Below, piece after piece: positions 1-10,110 of a DNA stretch of 52,479 nucleotides. The stretch lies in contig NZ_BPQQ01000065.1 of the NCBI RefSeq assembly GCF_022179325.1, positions 1-52,479 of the forward strand, in the 5' to 3' direction. Within the stretch, counting starts at the first letter, position 1. The number at the start of each line of letters is the position of its first letter. The stretch is from Methylobacterium isbiliense (lineage in GTDB: Bacteria; Pseudomonadota; Alphaproteobacteria; Rhizobiales; Beijerinckiaceae). The notes beneath the pieces were generated by a model. That model was not told the DNA's origin. It did no database searches and worked only from the letters and a program-made list of their open reading frames with translations. Both the position numbers and the translations under genes were made by a program.

Positions 1-1224
<1,224 letters not shown>

Positions 1225-1229
1225 GGACG

Positions 1230-1460
1230 ATGGCCGATCAGCCGGACAATCTCATCCTCGTGTTCCTGCGTCGGATTGACGAGAAGGTCGACCGGCTCTC
1301 CGAAGAGATGCGCGAACTGAAGTCGCGTATGACCGACCTCGAGGAGCGCGTCGCCAAGGTCGAATTGTCCATCGCCGGCGTGAACCGGCGCATCGATCGC
1401 ATCGAGGGGCGCCTCGAACGCATCGAGCGCCGCCTGGATCTCGTCGAAGCGCCCCACTGA
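1230..1460 (+). CDS. small coiled-coil protein inside the nuo operon, function unknown
   Basis: This 76-residue protein is not a known complex I subunit. After a short hydrophobic start (LILVFLRRI), almost the whole chain is heptad-like and charged (EKVDRL, LKSRMTDLEERV, RIDRIEGRLERIERRL), which predicts one long coiled coil. There is no signal peptide and no cysteine. It starts 5 bases after the nuoF stop and ends 10 bases before nuoG, so it is surely co-transcribed with them. Placement between the two peripheral-arm subunits suggests a role in assembly or stability of the NADH-oxidising module, but that is inference from position only. It could also be a tolerated non-essential insertion in the operon. 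Confidence 0.75.
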   Translation: MADQPDNLILVFLRRIDEKVDRLSEEMRELKSRMTDLEERVAKVELSIAGVNRRIDRIEGRLERIERRLDLVEAPH

Positions 1461-1470
1461 GAAGAGTCAC

Positions 1471-3552
1471 ATGACCAAGATCGTCGTCGACGGCACCGAG
1501 GTCGATGTCCCGCCGGACTACACGCTGCTGCAGGCCTGTGAGGCAGCGGGCGCGGAGATCCCGCGCTTCTGCTTCCACGAGCGGCTGTCGATCGCCGGCA
1601 ATTGCCGCATGTGCCTCGTGGAGCTCAAGGGCGCGCCCAAGCCCGTGGCCTCCTGCGCCTGGGGCGTGCGCGACTGCCGGCCCGGCCCGAACGGCGAGCC
1701 GCCGCAGGTCTCGACCAAGTCCGCGCTGACCAAGAAGGCGCGCGAGGGGGTGATGGAGTTCCTCCTCATCAACCACCCGCTCGATTGCCCGATCTGCGAC
1801 CAGGGCGGCCATTGCGACCTGCAGGACCAGGCGATGGCCTACGGAGTCGATTCGACCCGCTACGGCGAGAACAAGCGCGCGGTCGAGGACAAGTACATCG
1901 GCCCGCTGGTGCGCACGGCGATGAACCGGTGCATCCACTGCACCCGCTGCGTGCGCTTCCTCGCCGAGGTGGCGGGCGTGCCGGATCTCGGGGCCATCGG
2001 CCGCGGCGAGGACATGGAGATCACCTCCTACCTCGAACAGGCGATGGAATCCGAACTGCAGGGCAACGTCGCGGACCTCTGTCCGGTGGGCGCCCTCGTG
2101 CACAAGCCGCAATCCTACAACGTGCGGCCCTGGGAGCTGTCGAAGACCGAATCCGTCGACGTGATGGATGCGGTCGGCTGCGCCATCCGGGTCGACACCC
2201 GCGGCCGCGAGGTGATGCAGATCGAGCCCCGGGTGAACGAGGCCATCAACGAGGAGTGGATCTCCGACAAGACCCGCCACGTGGTGGACGGGTTGCGGCT
2301 CCAGCGCCTCGACCGGCCGTACCTGCGCGAGAACGGCCGCCTGCGGCCGGCCTCCTGGGCGGAAGCCTTCGGGATGATCGTGGCCAAGCTGAAGGGCGCC
2401 GACCCGAAGCGCGTCGGCGCCATCGTCGGCGACCTCGCGGGCGTGGAGGAGATCTACGCGTTGAAGCGCCTGATGACGGCGCTCGGCGTGCAGAACCTCG
2501 ATGGCCGCCAGGACGGCGCCCGGATCGACCCGGCCTGGGGCCGGGCCGCCTACACCTTCAACCCCACCATCGCCGGCATCGAGCAGGCGGACGCGATCCT
2601 TCTCGTCGGCGCCAATCCGCGCACCGAGGCCTCGCTCCTCAACGTGCGGATCCGCAAGCGCTGGCGGATGGCGCCGCTCCCGGTCGGGCTGATCGGCGAG
2701 GCCGCCGACCTCACCTACCCGCACACCTATCTGGGCGCCGGCCCCGAGACCCTGGCGGACCTCGCCGCGGGCCGGCACAGCTTCGCCGAGGTGCTGAAAG
2801 GCGCCTCGCACCCGCTCGTCATCGTCGGCCCCGGCGCGCTGGCGCGGCCGGACGGTCCCGCGATCCTGGCGGCGGCGGCGCGCTACGCGCAGGATCTCGG
2901 CGCGGTGAAGGACGGCTGGACCGGCTTTGCCGTGCTGCACGCGGCGGCCTCGCGGGTCGGCGCCCTCGACCTCGGCTTCGTGCCGGGGGAGGGCGGCCTC
3001 GACGTCGCGGCGATGGTCGCGCCGGGCGCGCTCGACGTGCTCTACAACCTCGGCGCCGACGAGGTGGAGGTCGCACCCGGCGCGTTCGTGATCTACCAGG
3101 GCACCCACGGCGACAAGGGCGCGCACCGGGCGGACGTGATCCTGCCGGGCGCCGCCTACACGGAAAAATCCGCCACCTACGTGAACACGGAGGGGCGGGT
3201 GCAGCTCGCCAACCGTGCGGGCTTCCCGCCGGGCGACGCCCGCGAGGACTGGGCGATCCTGCGCGCGCTCTCCGAGCCGCTGGGCCAGCGCCTGCCCTTC
3301 GATTCGCTGGCGCAGCTACGGCGCGCGCTGTACGCCGATCATCCGCATGTCGCCGGCATCGATCAGGTGGCGGCGACGGAGGCCGGCGCGGCCGTGGCGG
3401 CGCTCGCGGGGCTGGGCGGCGAGCCCTCGCGCGAGCCCTTCCGCAGCCCGGTGGTCGACTTCTACCTCACCAACCCGATCGCCCGCGCCTCGCGCGTGCT
3501 GGCGGAATGCTCGCAGCTCGCCCGCGAGCGCGTGCTGCAGGCCGCGGAGTAG
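1471..3552 (+). CDS. nuoG: NADH-quinone oxidoreductase subunit G
   Basis: NuoG is the large iron-sulfur subunit of the peripheral arm and carries electrons from NuoF toward NuoI. The 693-residue protein begins with a 2Fe-2S ferredoxin domain (about residues 1-80; Cys in RFCFHERL, NCRMC and VASC). A His-Cys3 [4Fe-4S] site follows (DCPICDQGGHCDLQ). Two further cluster segments contain CIHCTRC and VADLCPVGAL. The remaining 450 residues are the molybdopterin-oxidoreductase-like domain, which has no cofactor in complex I. The length matches alphaproteobacterial NuoG and is shorter than the E. coli protein (about 900). It sits 10 bases after the small coiled-coil gene and 9 bases before nuoH. Confidence 0.97.
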   Translation: MTKIVVDGTEVDVPPDYTLLQACEAAGAEIPRFCFHERLSIAGNCRMCLVELKGAPKPVASCAWGVRDCRPGPNGEPPQVSTKSALTKKAREGVMEFLLINHPLDCPICDQGGHCDLQDQAMAYGVDSTRYGENKRAVEDKYIGPLVRTAMNRCIHCTRCVRFLAEVAGVPDLGAIGRGEDMEITSYLEQAMESELQGNVADLCPVGALVHKPQSYNVRPWELSKTESVDVMDAVGCAIRVDTRGREVMQIEPRVNEAINEEWISDKTRHVVDGLRLQRLDRPYLRENGRLRPASWAEAFGMIVAKLKGADPKRVGAIVGDLAGVEEIYALKRLMTALGVQNLDGRQDGARIDPAWGRAAYTFNPTIAGIEQADAILLVGANPRTEASLLNVRIRKRWRMAPLPVGLIGEAADLTYPHTYLGAGPETLADLAAGRHSFAEVLKGASHPLVIVGPGALARPDGPAILAAAARYAQDLGAVKDGWTGFAVLHAAASRVGALDLGFVPGEGGLDVAAMVAPGALDVLYNLGADEVEVAPGAFVIYQGTHGDKGAHRADVILPGAAYTEKSATYVNTEGRVQLANRAGFPPGDAREDWAILRALSEPLGQRLPFDSLAQLRRALYADHPHVAGIDQVAATEAGAAVAALAGLGGEPSREPFRSPVVDFYLTNPIARASRVLAECSQLARERVLQAAE

Positions 3553-3561
3553 GACCAGCCC

Positions 3562-4584
3562 ATGAGCCTCACCGACATCCTGCTGACGGTCGGCCTCATC
3601 GCGCTGAAGAGCGTGGTGCTGCTGGTCGCGCTCCTCGTCTTCATCGCCTACGCGCTGCTCGCCGACCGCAAGATCTGGGCGGCGGTGCAGCTGCGGCGCG
3701 GCCCGAACGTCGTCGGGCCGTGGGGCCTGTTCCAGTCCTTCGCCGACCTCTTGAAGTTCGTCATCAAGGAGCCGGTGATCCCGGCGGGAGCCAACAAGAC
3801 CTTCTTCCTGCTCGCGCCCTTCGTGTTCGCGGTGCTGGCGCTCTCGGCCTGGGCGGTGATCCCGCTGGCGGACGGCTGGGCCATCGCCGACATCAATGTC
3901 GGCATCACCTACATCTTCGCGATCTCGTCGCTCGGCGTGTACGGCGTGATCATGGGCGGTTGGGCGTCGAATTCGAAATACGCCTTCCTGGGCGCGCTCC
4001 GCTCAGCCGCGCAGATGGTTTCCTACGAGGTCTCGCTCGGCTTCGTGATCATCACCGTGCTGATGTGCGCGGGCTCCCTGAACCTGTCGCAGATCGTCCG
4101 CGCGCAGGACACCGCGCTCGGGATCTTCGGCTGGTACTGGCTCTGGCTCTTCCCGATGTTCGCGGTGTTCTTCGTCTCGGCGCTCGCCGAGACGAACCGC
4201 CCGCCCTTCGACCTGCCGGAGGCCGAATCCGAGCTCGTGGCGGGCTACATGGTCGAGTATTCGTCGACCCCCTACCTGCTGTTCATGCTCGGCGAGTACG
4301 TGGCGATCATCACCATGTGCGCGCTCGGCACGATCCTGTTCATGGGCGGCTGGCTCTCGCCGATCCCGTTCGCGCCCTTCACCTGGGTGCCGGGCGTGAT
4401 CTGGTTCACCCTCAAGGCGAGCTTCCTGTTCTTCCTCATCGCCATGGTCAAGGCGATGGTGCCGCGCTACCGCTACGACCAGCTCATGCGTCTGGGATGG
4501 AAGGTCTTCCTGCCCCTGTCCCTCGTCATGGTCTTCGTCGTCGCCCTCGTCCTGAAATTGACCGGCCTCGCGCCGGTCTCCTGA
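3562..4584 (+). CDS. nuoH: NADH-quinone oxidoreductase subunit H
   Basis: NuoH is the membrane subunit that joins the peripheral and membrane arms and forms much of the quinone chamber. The 340-residue protein is almost entirely hydrophobic, with about eight membrane segments, starting with [20 protein letters not shown]. Family hallmarks are visible: the R-K-I-W segment after helix 1 ([16 protein letters not shown]), the [11 protein letters not shown] motif, and the acidic loop [20 protein letters not shown] that lines the quinone site. The length is normal. It lies 9 bases after nuoG and 22 bases before nuoI. Confidence 0.97.
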   Translation: MSLTDILLTVGLIALKSVVLLVALLVFIAYALLADRKIWAAVQLRRGPNVVGPWGLFQSFADLLKFVIKEPVIPAGANKTFFLLAPFVFAVLALSAWAVIPLADGWAIADINVGITYIFAISSLGVYGVIMGGWASNSKYAFLGALRSAAQMVSYEVSLGFVIITVLMCAGSLNLSQIVRAQDTALGIFGWYWLWLFPMFAVFFVSALAETNRPPFDLPEAESELVAGYMVEYSSTPYLLFMLGEYVAIITMCALGTILFMGGWLSPIPFAPFTWVPGVIWFTLKASFLFFLIAMVKAMVPRYRYDQLMRLGWKVFLPLSLVMVFVVALVLKLTGLAPVS

Positions 4585-4606
4585 CACACCAACCGGAGAT
4601 TGAGCG

Positions 4607-5095
4607 ATGAGGCTCGATCAGGTCGCCCGCAGCCTGCTGCTCAAGGAGTTCGTGACGGGGTTCACCCTCGCCATGCGCTACCTGTTCAAGCCCAAGGCGA
4701 CGATCAACTACCCCTTCGAGATGGGCCACCGCTCGCCGCGCTTCCGCGGCGAGCACGCGCTGCGCCGCTATCCCAACGGGGAGGAGCGCTGCATCGCCTG
4801 CAAGCTCTGCGAGGCGATCTGCCCGGCCCAGGCCATCACCATCGAGGCCGGCCCGCGCCGCAACGACGGCACGCGCCGCACCACCCGCTACGACATCGAC
4901 ATGGTGAAGTGCATCTATTGCGGCATGTGCCAGGAGGCCTGCCCGGTGGACGCCATCGTCGAGGGACCGAACTTCGAGTTCTCGGTCGAGACCCGCGAGG
5001 AGCTGCTCTACGACAAGCAGAAGCTGCTCGCGAACGGCGATCGGTGGGAGCGCGAGATCGCCCGCAACATCGCGGCGGACGCGCCGTACCGCTAG
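4607..5095 (+). CDS. nuoI: NADH-quinone oxidoreductase subunit I
   Basis: NuoI holds clusters N6a and N6b, which pass electrons toward N2 and the quinone. The 162-residue protein shows two classical 4Fe-4S ferredoxin motifs: [12 protein letters not shown] at about residues 62-73 and [12 protein letters not shown] at about residues 101-112. The N-terminal amphipathic part ([18 protein letters not shown]) is the usual membrane-contacting helix. The start ATG is preceded by a purine-rich GGAGATTGAGCG stretch. The 218 bases between this gene and nuoJ are unusually long for this operon and contain a 6-bp hairpin just before nuoJ. Confidence 0.97.
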   Translation: MRLDQVARSLLLKEFVTGFTLAMRYLFKPKATINYPFEMGHRSPRFRGEHALRRYPNGEERCIACKLCEAICPAQAITIEAGPRRNDGTRRTTRYDIDMVKCIYCGMCQEACPVDAIVEGPNFEFSVETREELLYDKQKLLANGDRWEREIARNIAADAPYR

Positions 5096-5284
5096 GGGGC
5101 AGCGGATCGCGAGCAGGGGACGTTCCAGGAGCCGGGCCGTCGAGGACGTCCTGAACCCCTCCATGCGCGATTCGCTCCTCCCTATTCGCGGGCCGCGCAG
5201 CGGCACCCCGTTGTGCACCGCAGGGGCGGGTTCTATAGACGGGCCGCCGGGAACCCGGGGCCGGATGTCGGCACCAGGCAGGAG

Positions 5285-5300
5285 GCCGCCGAGAGGCGGC
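5285..5300 (+). repeat. small hairpin upstream of nuoJ
   Basis: A perfect inverted repeat, GCCGCC-gaga-GGCGGC, lies 13 bases before the nuoJ start, at the end of the 218-base nuoI-nuoJ gap. No U-run follows, so it is not a standard intrinsic terminator. A similar GC hairpin precedes nuoK. Either may affect mRNA processing or translation; function is not shown by the sequence. Confidence 0.4.
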
Positions 5301-5313
5301 GTGAGTTCAGCGC

Positions 5314-5934
5314 ATGACCGCAGCCGCCGCCTTCTTCTACCTCTTCGCCGCGATCACGGTGGCCTCGGGCTTCATGGTGATCGCCTCGCGCAACCCCGTC
5401 AGCTCGGTGCTGTTCCTGATCCTCGCCTTCGTGAACGCCGCCGGCCTGTTCGTGCTGATGGGCGCCGAGTTCCTGGCGATGATCCTCGTGGTGGTCTATG
5501 TCGGCGCCGTCGCGGTGCTGTTCCTGTTCGTGGTGATGATGCTCGACGTCGACTTCGCCGAGCTGCGCCAGGGGTTCCAGGAATACCTGCCGGTGGGCGG
5601 CCTGATCGGCGCCGTGTTCCTGGTCGAGCTGCTGCTCGTGGTCGGCTCCTGGGCGATCGACCCCGGCCTCGTGCAGGCGCCGCTGGCGACGGCCCCGAGC
5701 GGTGAGCAGATGACGAACACGCGGGCGCTCGGGCTCGTCCTCTACACGAACTACTTCTTCTTCTTCCAGGTCGCCGGGCTGATCCTGCTCGTCGCGATGA
5801 TCGGCGCGATCGTGCTGACGCTGCGCGACCGGCCGGGCGTCAAGCGCCAGGACATCGCGGTGCAGAACGCCCGCACCCAGGACATGGCGGTCGAGCTGCG
5901 CAAGGTGCCCAATCGCCAGGGCGTCGAGGTGTAG
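5314..5934 (+). CDS. nuoJ: NADH-quinone oxidoreductase subunit J
   Basis: NuoJ is a membrane subunit of complex I next to NuoK; its third helix changes conformation during turnover. The 206-residue protein has five predicted membrane segments. The conserved segment VVVYVGAVAVLFLFVVMML, with the family's YVGAVAVLFLF core, is at about residues 58-78. The last helix lies near residues 140-170 (FFFFQVAGLILLVAMIGAIVL). The C-terminal 35 residues are polar. Length and topology are normal for alphaproteobacteria. Confidence 0.96.
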   Translation: MTAAAAFFYLFAAITVASGFMVIASRNPVSSVLFLILAFVNAAGLFVLMGAEFLAMILVVVYVGAVAVLFLFVVMMLDVDFAELRQGFQEYLPVGGLIGAVFLVELLLVVGSWAIDPGLVQAPLATAPSGEQMTNTRALGLVLYTNYFFFFQVAGLILLVAMIGAIVLTLRDRPGVKRQDIAVQNARTQDMAVELRKVPNRQGVEV

Positions 5935-5955
5935 GCGGACGCGAAGGAATGTGAG

Positions 5956-5996
5956 GCGGGCTCTCCCTCTCCTGCCCCGGGAGAGGGATGGCCCGC
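5956..5996. repeat. palindromic intergenic element between nuoJ and nuoK
   Basis: An imperfect hairpin is formed by GCGGGC (5956-5961) with GCCCGC (5991-5996), and by TCCCTCTCC (5964-5972) with GGAGAGGGA (5980-5988). The CTCTCCC...GGGAGAG core recurs in related form at 49927-49950, also between genes. This suggests a dispersed palindromic repeat of the REP type rather than a gene-specific control site. There is no U-tract. Confidence 0.5.
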
Positions 5997-6023
5997 GCCG
6001 GGATGCATGCACGCTGAGTGAGG

Positions 6024-6040
6024 CGGCCGCGACGCGGCCG
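6024..6040 (+). repeat. small hairpin upstream of nuoK
   Basis: A perfect 7-bp inverted repeat, CGGCCGC-gac-GCGGCCG, ends 8 bases before the nuoK start. It resembles the hairpin before nuoJ in strength and placement. It could mask or space the nuoK ribosome binding site (GAGAGGCAG follows directly). No U-run follows it. Confidence 0.4.
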
Positions 6041-6048
6041 AGAGGCAG

Positions 6049-6354
6049 ATGATCGGTTTGAGCCACTACCTGACGGTCGCCGCGATCCTGTTCACGCTCG
6101 GCGTGCTCGGCATCTTCATCAACCGCAAGAACGTCATCGTGATCCTGATGTGCGTCGAGCTGATCCTGCTCGCCGTGAACATCAACCTCGTGGCGTTCTC
6201 CACCCATCTCGGCGACATCGTCGGGCAGGTCTTCGCCTTGTTCGTGCTGACGGTGGCGGCGGCGGAAGCCGCGATCGGCCTCGCGATCCTGGTGGTGTTC
6301 TTCCGCAACCGCGGCTCCATCGCGGTCGAGGACGTCAGCATGATGAAGGGCTGA
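6049..6354 (+). CDS. nuoK: NADH-quinone oxidoreductase subunit K
   Basis: NuoK is a small Mrp-type membrane subunit with three helices. The 101-residue protein has the family size and pattern: [21 protein letters not shown], then [21 protein letters not shown] carrying the proton-channel glutamate (Glu in CVELIL), then the third helix with the second key Glu ([16 protein letters not shown]). The start is preceded by GAGAGGCAG. It follows nuoJ after 114 bases that hold two palindromes. Confidence 0.97.
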   Translation: MIGLSHYLTVAAILFTLGVLGIFINRKNVIVILMCVELILLAVNINLVAFSTHLGDIVGQVFALFVLTVAAAEAAIGLAILVVFFRNRGSIAVEDVSMMKG

Positions 6355-6415
6355 GGGCGCCCTTCGCCGAGAGACTTTCCCGCGCCACCCGCCGCGCCGA
6401 GGCCGGACCCCGAGC

Positions 6416-8539
6416 ATGTACCACGCGATCGTCTTCCTGCCCCTCATCGGCTCGCTCATCGCGGGCCTCTTCGGCCGCCGCATCGGCGCGAAGGCGAGCG
6501 AGGTGATCACCACCTCGATCCTGTTCTTCGCCGCCCTGCTGTCCTGGGTCGCCTTCTTCGAGGTCACCGGCGGGGCGGGCCACGGGGCGACGCGCGTACA
6601 GGTCGCGCACTGGTTCTCGGCCGGCGACCTCGTGGTGGACTGGGCCTTCCGGGCCGACACCCTCACCGTGGTGATGCTCGTCGTCGTCACCACCGTGTCG
6701 TCCCTCGTGCACCTCTACTCCATGGGCTACATGGAGGAGGACCCGCACCGGCCGCGCTTCTTCGCCTACCTGTCGCTGTTCACCTTCGCCATGCTGATGC
6801 TGGTGACGGCCGACAACCTCGTGCAGATGTTCTTCGGCTGGGAGGGCGTCGGCCTCGCCTCCTACCTGCTGATCGGCTTCTGGTACGAGAAGCCCTCCGC
6901 CAACGCCGCGGCCATGAAGGCCTTCATCGTCAACCGCGTCGGCGATTTCGGCTTCTCGCTCGGCATCTTCCTGGTCTTCGTGCTGTTCGGCTCGGTGGCC
7001 TTCGACGGCATCTTCCCGCGGGTCGCCGAGCTGAAGGACGCGCAGTTCCACTTCCTCGGCACCGACTGGCACGCGCTGACGCTGGCCTGCCTGCTGCTGT
7101 TCATGGGCGCAATGGGCAAGTCGGCGCAGTTCCTCCTGCACACCTGGCTCCCCGACGCCATGGAAGGACCCACCCCGGTCTCGGCCCTGATCCACGCGGC
7201 CACCATGGTGACGGCGGGCGTGTTCATGGTGGCGCGGCTCTCGCCGCTGTTCGAGGCGGCTCCCGCGGCGCTCACCGTCGTCACGGTGATCGGCGGCATC
7301 ACGGCGTTCTTCGCCGCCACCATCGGTCTCGTGCAGAACGACATCAAGCGCGTCATCGCCTACTCGACCTGCTCGCAGCTCGGCTACATGTTCGTGGCGC
7401 TCGGCGTCGGCGCCTACGCGGCGGGCGTCTTCCACCTCTTCACCCACGCCTTCTTCAAGGCGCTGCTGTTCCTCGGGGCCGGCTCGGTCATCCACGCGAT
7501 GCACCACGAGCAGGACATGCGGAACATGGGGGGCTTGCGCCGTCACATCCCCTTCACCAGCCTGATGATGACCATCGGGACGCTGGCGCTGATCGGCTTC
7601 CCGTTCACGGCCGGCTACTACTCGAAGGACGCGATCATCGAGGCGGCCTACATGTCGACGCGGCCGGGCCACGTGCTGGCCTTCCTGGCCACCGTCATCG
7701 CGGCCTTCTTCACCTCGTTCTACTCCTGGCGCCTGTTCTTCCTCACCTTCGAGGGGCCGGCCCGCTGGGGCGGCCACCACGGCCATGAGACGGCGCACCA
7801 TGACGCCGCCCACCATGGCGCGGTCCACGCGGCCCATCCGATGGCCGCCGAGGCCGACGGCGCGCGGGGTCACCACGAGGGCGTCGCGCACGACAACAAG
7901 GGCCACGACGTCGAGCCCGCGCATCACGCGGCGCACGCCCACCACGACGACCACCACGCCCACACGCCGCACGAGAGCCCGCGGGTGATGACCATCCCGC
8001 TCGCCGTGCTGGCGCTCGGCGCGCTGTTCGCCGGCCTCGTGTTCAAGGACCGCTTCATCGGCGAGGGCATGGACGGGTTCTGGAAGGGCGCGCTGGCGCA
8101 CGGCCCCGACAACCACATCATGCACGACATCCACAACGTGCCCGGCTGGGTCGCGCTGTCGCCCTTCGTGATGCTCGTGCTCGGCTTCCTGCTCGCCTAC
8201 TGGATGTATATCCGCCGGCCGGAACTGCCGAACCAGCTCGCCGGGAGCCAGCCGCTGCTCTACCGCTTCCTGCTCAACAAGTGGTACTTCGACGAGATCT
8301 ACGACGCCATCTTCGTGCGTCCGGCCAAGGGCTTCGGCAAGTTCCTCTGGACCGTGGGCGACGGGCGGGTGATCGACGGCATGGGGCCGAACGGGATCGC
8401 CGCCCGGGTTGTCGACGTCACCCGCGGCGTCGTCCGGCTCCAGACCGGCTACGTCTACCACTACGCCTTCGTGATGCTGATCGGCGTCGCGGCCCTCGTG
8501 AGCTGGTACCTGCTGACCGGCGTCGGAGGCGGCCACTGA
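6416..8539 (+). CDS. nuoL: NADH-quinone oxidoreductase subunit L with His-rich insert
   Basis: NuoL is the distal antiporter-like proton-pumping subunit of complex I, with the long lateral helix at its C terminus. Typical segments include [36 protein letters not shown], the [26 protein letters not shown] core and [17 protein letters not shown]. At 707 residues it is about 90 longer than E. coli NuoL (613). The excess is mostly a hydrophilic loop at residues 454-519 that contains 22 histidines plus Asp and Glu, placed between membrane helices after [12 protein letters not shown]. The rest of the sequence looks fully functional. The loop could bind divalent metal, but this is inference. Confidence 0.97.
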   Translation: MYHAIVFLPLIGSLIAGLFGRRIGAKASEVITTSILFFAALLSWVAFFEVTGGAGHGATRVQVAHWFSAGDLVVDWAFRADTLTVVMLVVVTTVSSLVHLYSMGYMEEDPHRPRFFAYLSLFTFAMLMLVTADNLVQMFFGWEGVGLASYLLIGFWYEKPSANAAAMKAFIVNRVGDFGFSLGIFLVFVLFGSVAFDGIFPRVAELKDAQFHFLGTDWHALTLACLLLFMGAMGKSAQFLLHTWLPDAMEGPTPVSALIHAATMVTAGVFMVARLSPLFEAAPAALTVVTVIGGITAFFAATIGLVQNDIKRVIAYSTCSQLGYMFVALGVGAYAAGVFHLFTHAFFKALLFLGAGSVIHAMHHEQDMRNMGGLRRHIPFTSLMMTIGTLALIGFPFTAGYYSKDAIIEAAYMSTRPGHVLAFLATVIAAFFTSFYSWRLFFLTFEGPARWGGHHGHETAHHDAAHHGAVHAAHPMAAEADGARGHHEGVAHDNKGHDVEPAHHAAHAHHDDHHAHTPHESPRVMTIPLAVLALGALFAGLVFKDRFIGEGMDGFWKGALAHGPDNHIMHDIHNVPGWVALSPFVMLVLGFLLAYWMYIRRPELPNQLAGSQPLLYRFLLNKWYFDEIYDAIFVRPAKGFGKFLWTVGDGRVIDGMGPNGIAARVVDVTRGVVRLQTGYVYHYAFVMLIGVAALVSWYLLTGVGGGH

Positions 8540-8579
8540 TGCCGTTCCTCCCCGCAGCGACTGACCGGAGACGCGTCTG

Positions 8580-10100
8580 ATGTTCGGCCTCGGAATCCTC
8601 TCCGGCCTTCTCATCCTGCCGCTCGTCGGCGCCGCCTTCATCCTCACCCTGCAGGGCGACGAGGAATCCGTCCGGCGCAACGCCCGCTGGGCGGCGCTCG
8701 CCGCGACGGTCGCGACCTTCCTGCTCTCGCTCGTGGCCTGGGGCCGCTACGATTCCTCGACCGCGGCCTTCCAGCTCCTGGAGAGCCACGCGTGGCTCAC
8801 CGAGACGATCCGGTTCAAGCTCGGCGTGGACGGCTTCTCGATGCCGCTCCTGCTGCTCACCACCTTCCTGATGCCGTTCTGCATCGCGGCCTCCTGGCAC
8901 TCGATCGAGCACCGGGTGAAGGAATACTTCGTCGCCTTCCTGGTCCTCGAGACCACGATGATCGGCGTGTTCTGCGCGCTCGACCTCGTGCTGTTCTACC
9001 TGTTCTTCGAGGCCGGCCTGATCCCGATGTTCCTGATCATCGGCATCTGGGGCGGCAAGCGGCGGATCTACGCCTCGTTCAAGTTCTTCCTCTACACACT
9101 GCTCGGCTCGGTGCTGATGCTGCTCGCCATCATGGCGATGTACTGGTACGCCGGCACCACCGACATCCCGACGCTGCTCACCAAGCGCTTTCCGGCGCAC
9201 ATGCAGACTTGGCTGTGGCTGGCCTTCTTCGCCTCCTTCGCGGTGAAGATGCCGATGTGGCCGGTCCACACCTGGCTCCCCGACGCCCACGTCGAGGCGC
9301 CGACCGCGGGCTCGGTGATCCTGGCCGGCATCCTGCTGAAGATGGGCGGCTACGGCTTCATCCGGATCTCGCTGCCGATGCTGCCGGACGCATCGCACGA
9401 CTTCGCGCCGCTCGTCTACGCGCTGTCGGTGGTGGCGATCATCTACACCTCGCTCGTCGCGCTGGTGCAGACCGACATCAAGAAGCTGATTGCCTACTCG
9501 TCGGTCGCCCATATGGGCTTCGTGACGCTGGGCCTCTTCACCATGACCGAGCAGGGCATCCAGGGCGCGCTGTTCCTGATGATCTCGCACGGCATCGTGT
9601 CGGGGGCGCTGTTCCTCTGCGTCGGCGTCGTCTACGACCGGATGCACACCCGCGAGATCGCGGCCTATGGCGGCCTCGTGAACCGGATGCCGCTCTACGC
9701 GGTGGCCATGATGGTGTTCACCATGGCGAATGTCGGCCTGCCCGGCACGTCGGGCTTCGTCGGCGAGTTCCTGGCCATGCTCGGGGCCTTCAAGGCCAAC
9801 CCGATGGTGTCGTTCTTCTCGGTGTTCGGCATCATCCTGTCGGCGGCCTACGCCCTGTGGCTGTTCGCCCGGGTGATCTACGGCAAGCTCGACAAGCCGG
9901 AGCTGCAGGGGATCACCGATCTCGACCGCCGGGAAATCGCCATCCTCGCCCCGCTCGTGGTGCTGACGATCTACTACGGCATCCACCCGAGCCCGATCCT
10001 CGACGTCTTCGCCCCCTCCACGGAGGCGTTGATGCAGGGGGTTCGCGCCGCCCTCTCCACGACCCAGACCGCCGCTGCGGCCCTGCCGGTCGCGCACTAG
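8580..10100 (+). CDS. nuoM: NADH-quinone oxidoreductase subunit M
   Basis: NuoM is one of the three antiporter-like, proton-pumping membrane subunits. The 506-residue protein has about 14 helices. The helix containing [21 protein letters not shown] bears the channel Glu. The central lysine segment is [41 protein letters not shown] and [13 protein letters not shown] are standard family motifs. It starts 40 bases after nuoL and ends 10 bases before nuoN. Confidence 0.97.
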   Translation: MFGLGILSGLLILPLVGAAFILTLQGDEESVRRNARWAALAATVATFLLSLVAWGRYDSSTAAFQLLESHAWLTETIRFKLGVDGFSMPLLLLTTFLMPFCIAASWHSIEHRVKEYFVAFLVLETTMIGVFCALDLVLFYLFFEAGLIPMFLIIGIWGGKRRIYASFKFFLYTLLGSVLMLLAIMAMYWYAGTTDIPTLLTKRFPAHMQTWLWLAFFASFAVKMPMWPVHTWLPDAHVEAPTAGSVILAGILLKMGGYGFIRISLPMLPDASHDFAPLVYALSVVAIIYTSLVALVQTDIKKLIAYSSVAHMGFVTLGLFTMTEQGIQGALFLMISHGIVSGALFLCVGVVYDRMHTREIAAYGGLVNRMPLYAVAMMVFTMANVGLPGTSGFVGEFLAMLGAFKANPMVSFFSVFGIILSAAYALWLFARVIYGKLDKPELQGITDLDRREIAILAPLVVLTIYYGIHPSPILDVFAPSTEALMQGVRAALSTTQTAAAALPVAH

Positions 10101-10110
10101 AGATCCCGCG

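Noticed and set aside
1252-3126. Long minus-strand frame opposite nuoG
   Set aside because: Shadow frame typical of very GC-rich DNA; nuoG on the plus strand has all iron-sulfur motifs.
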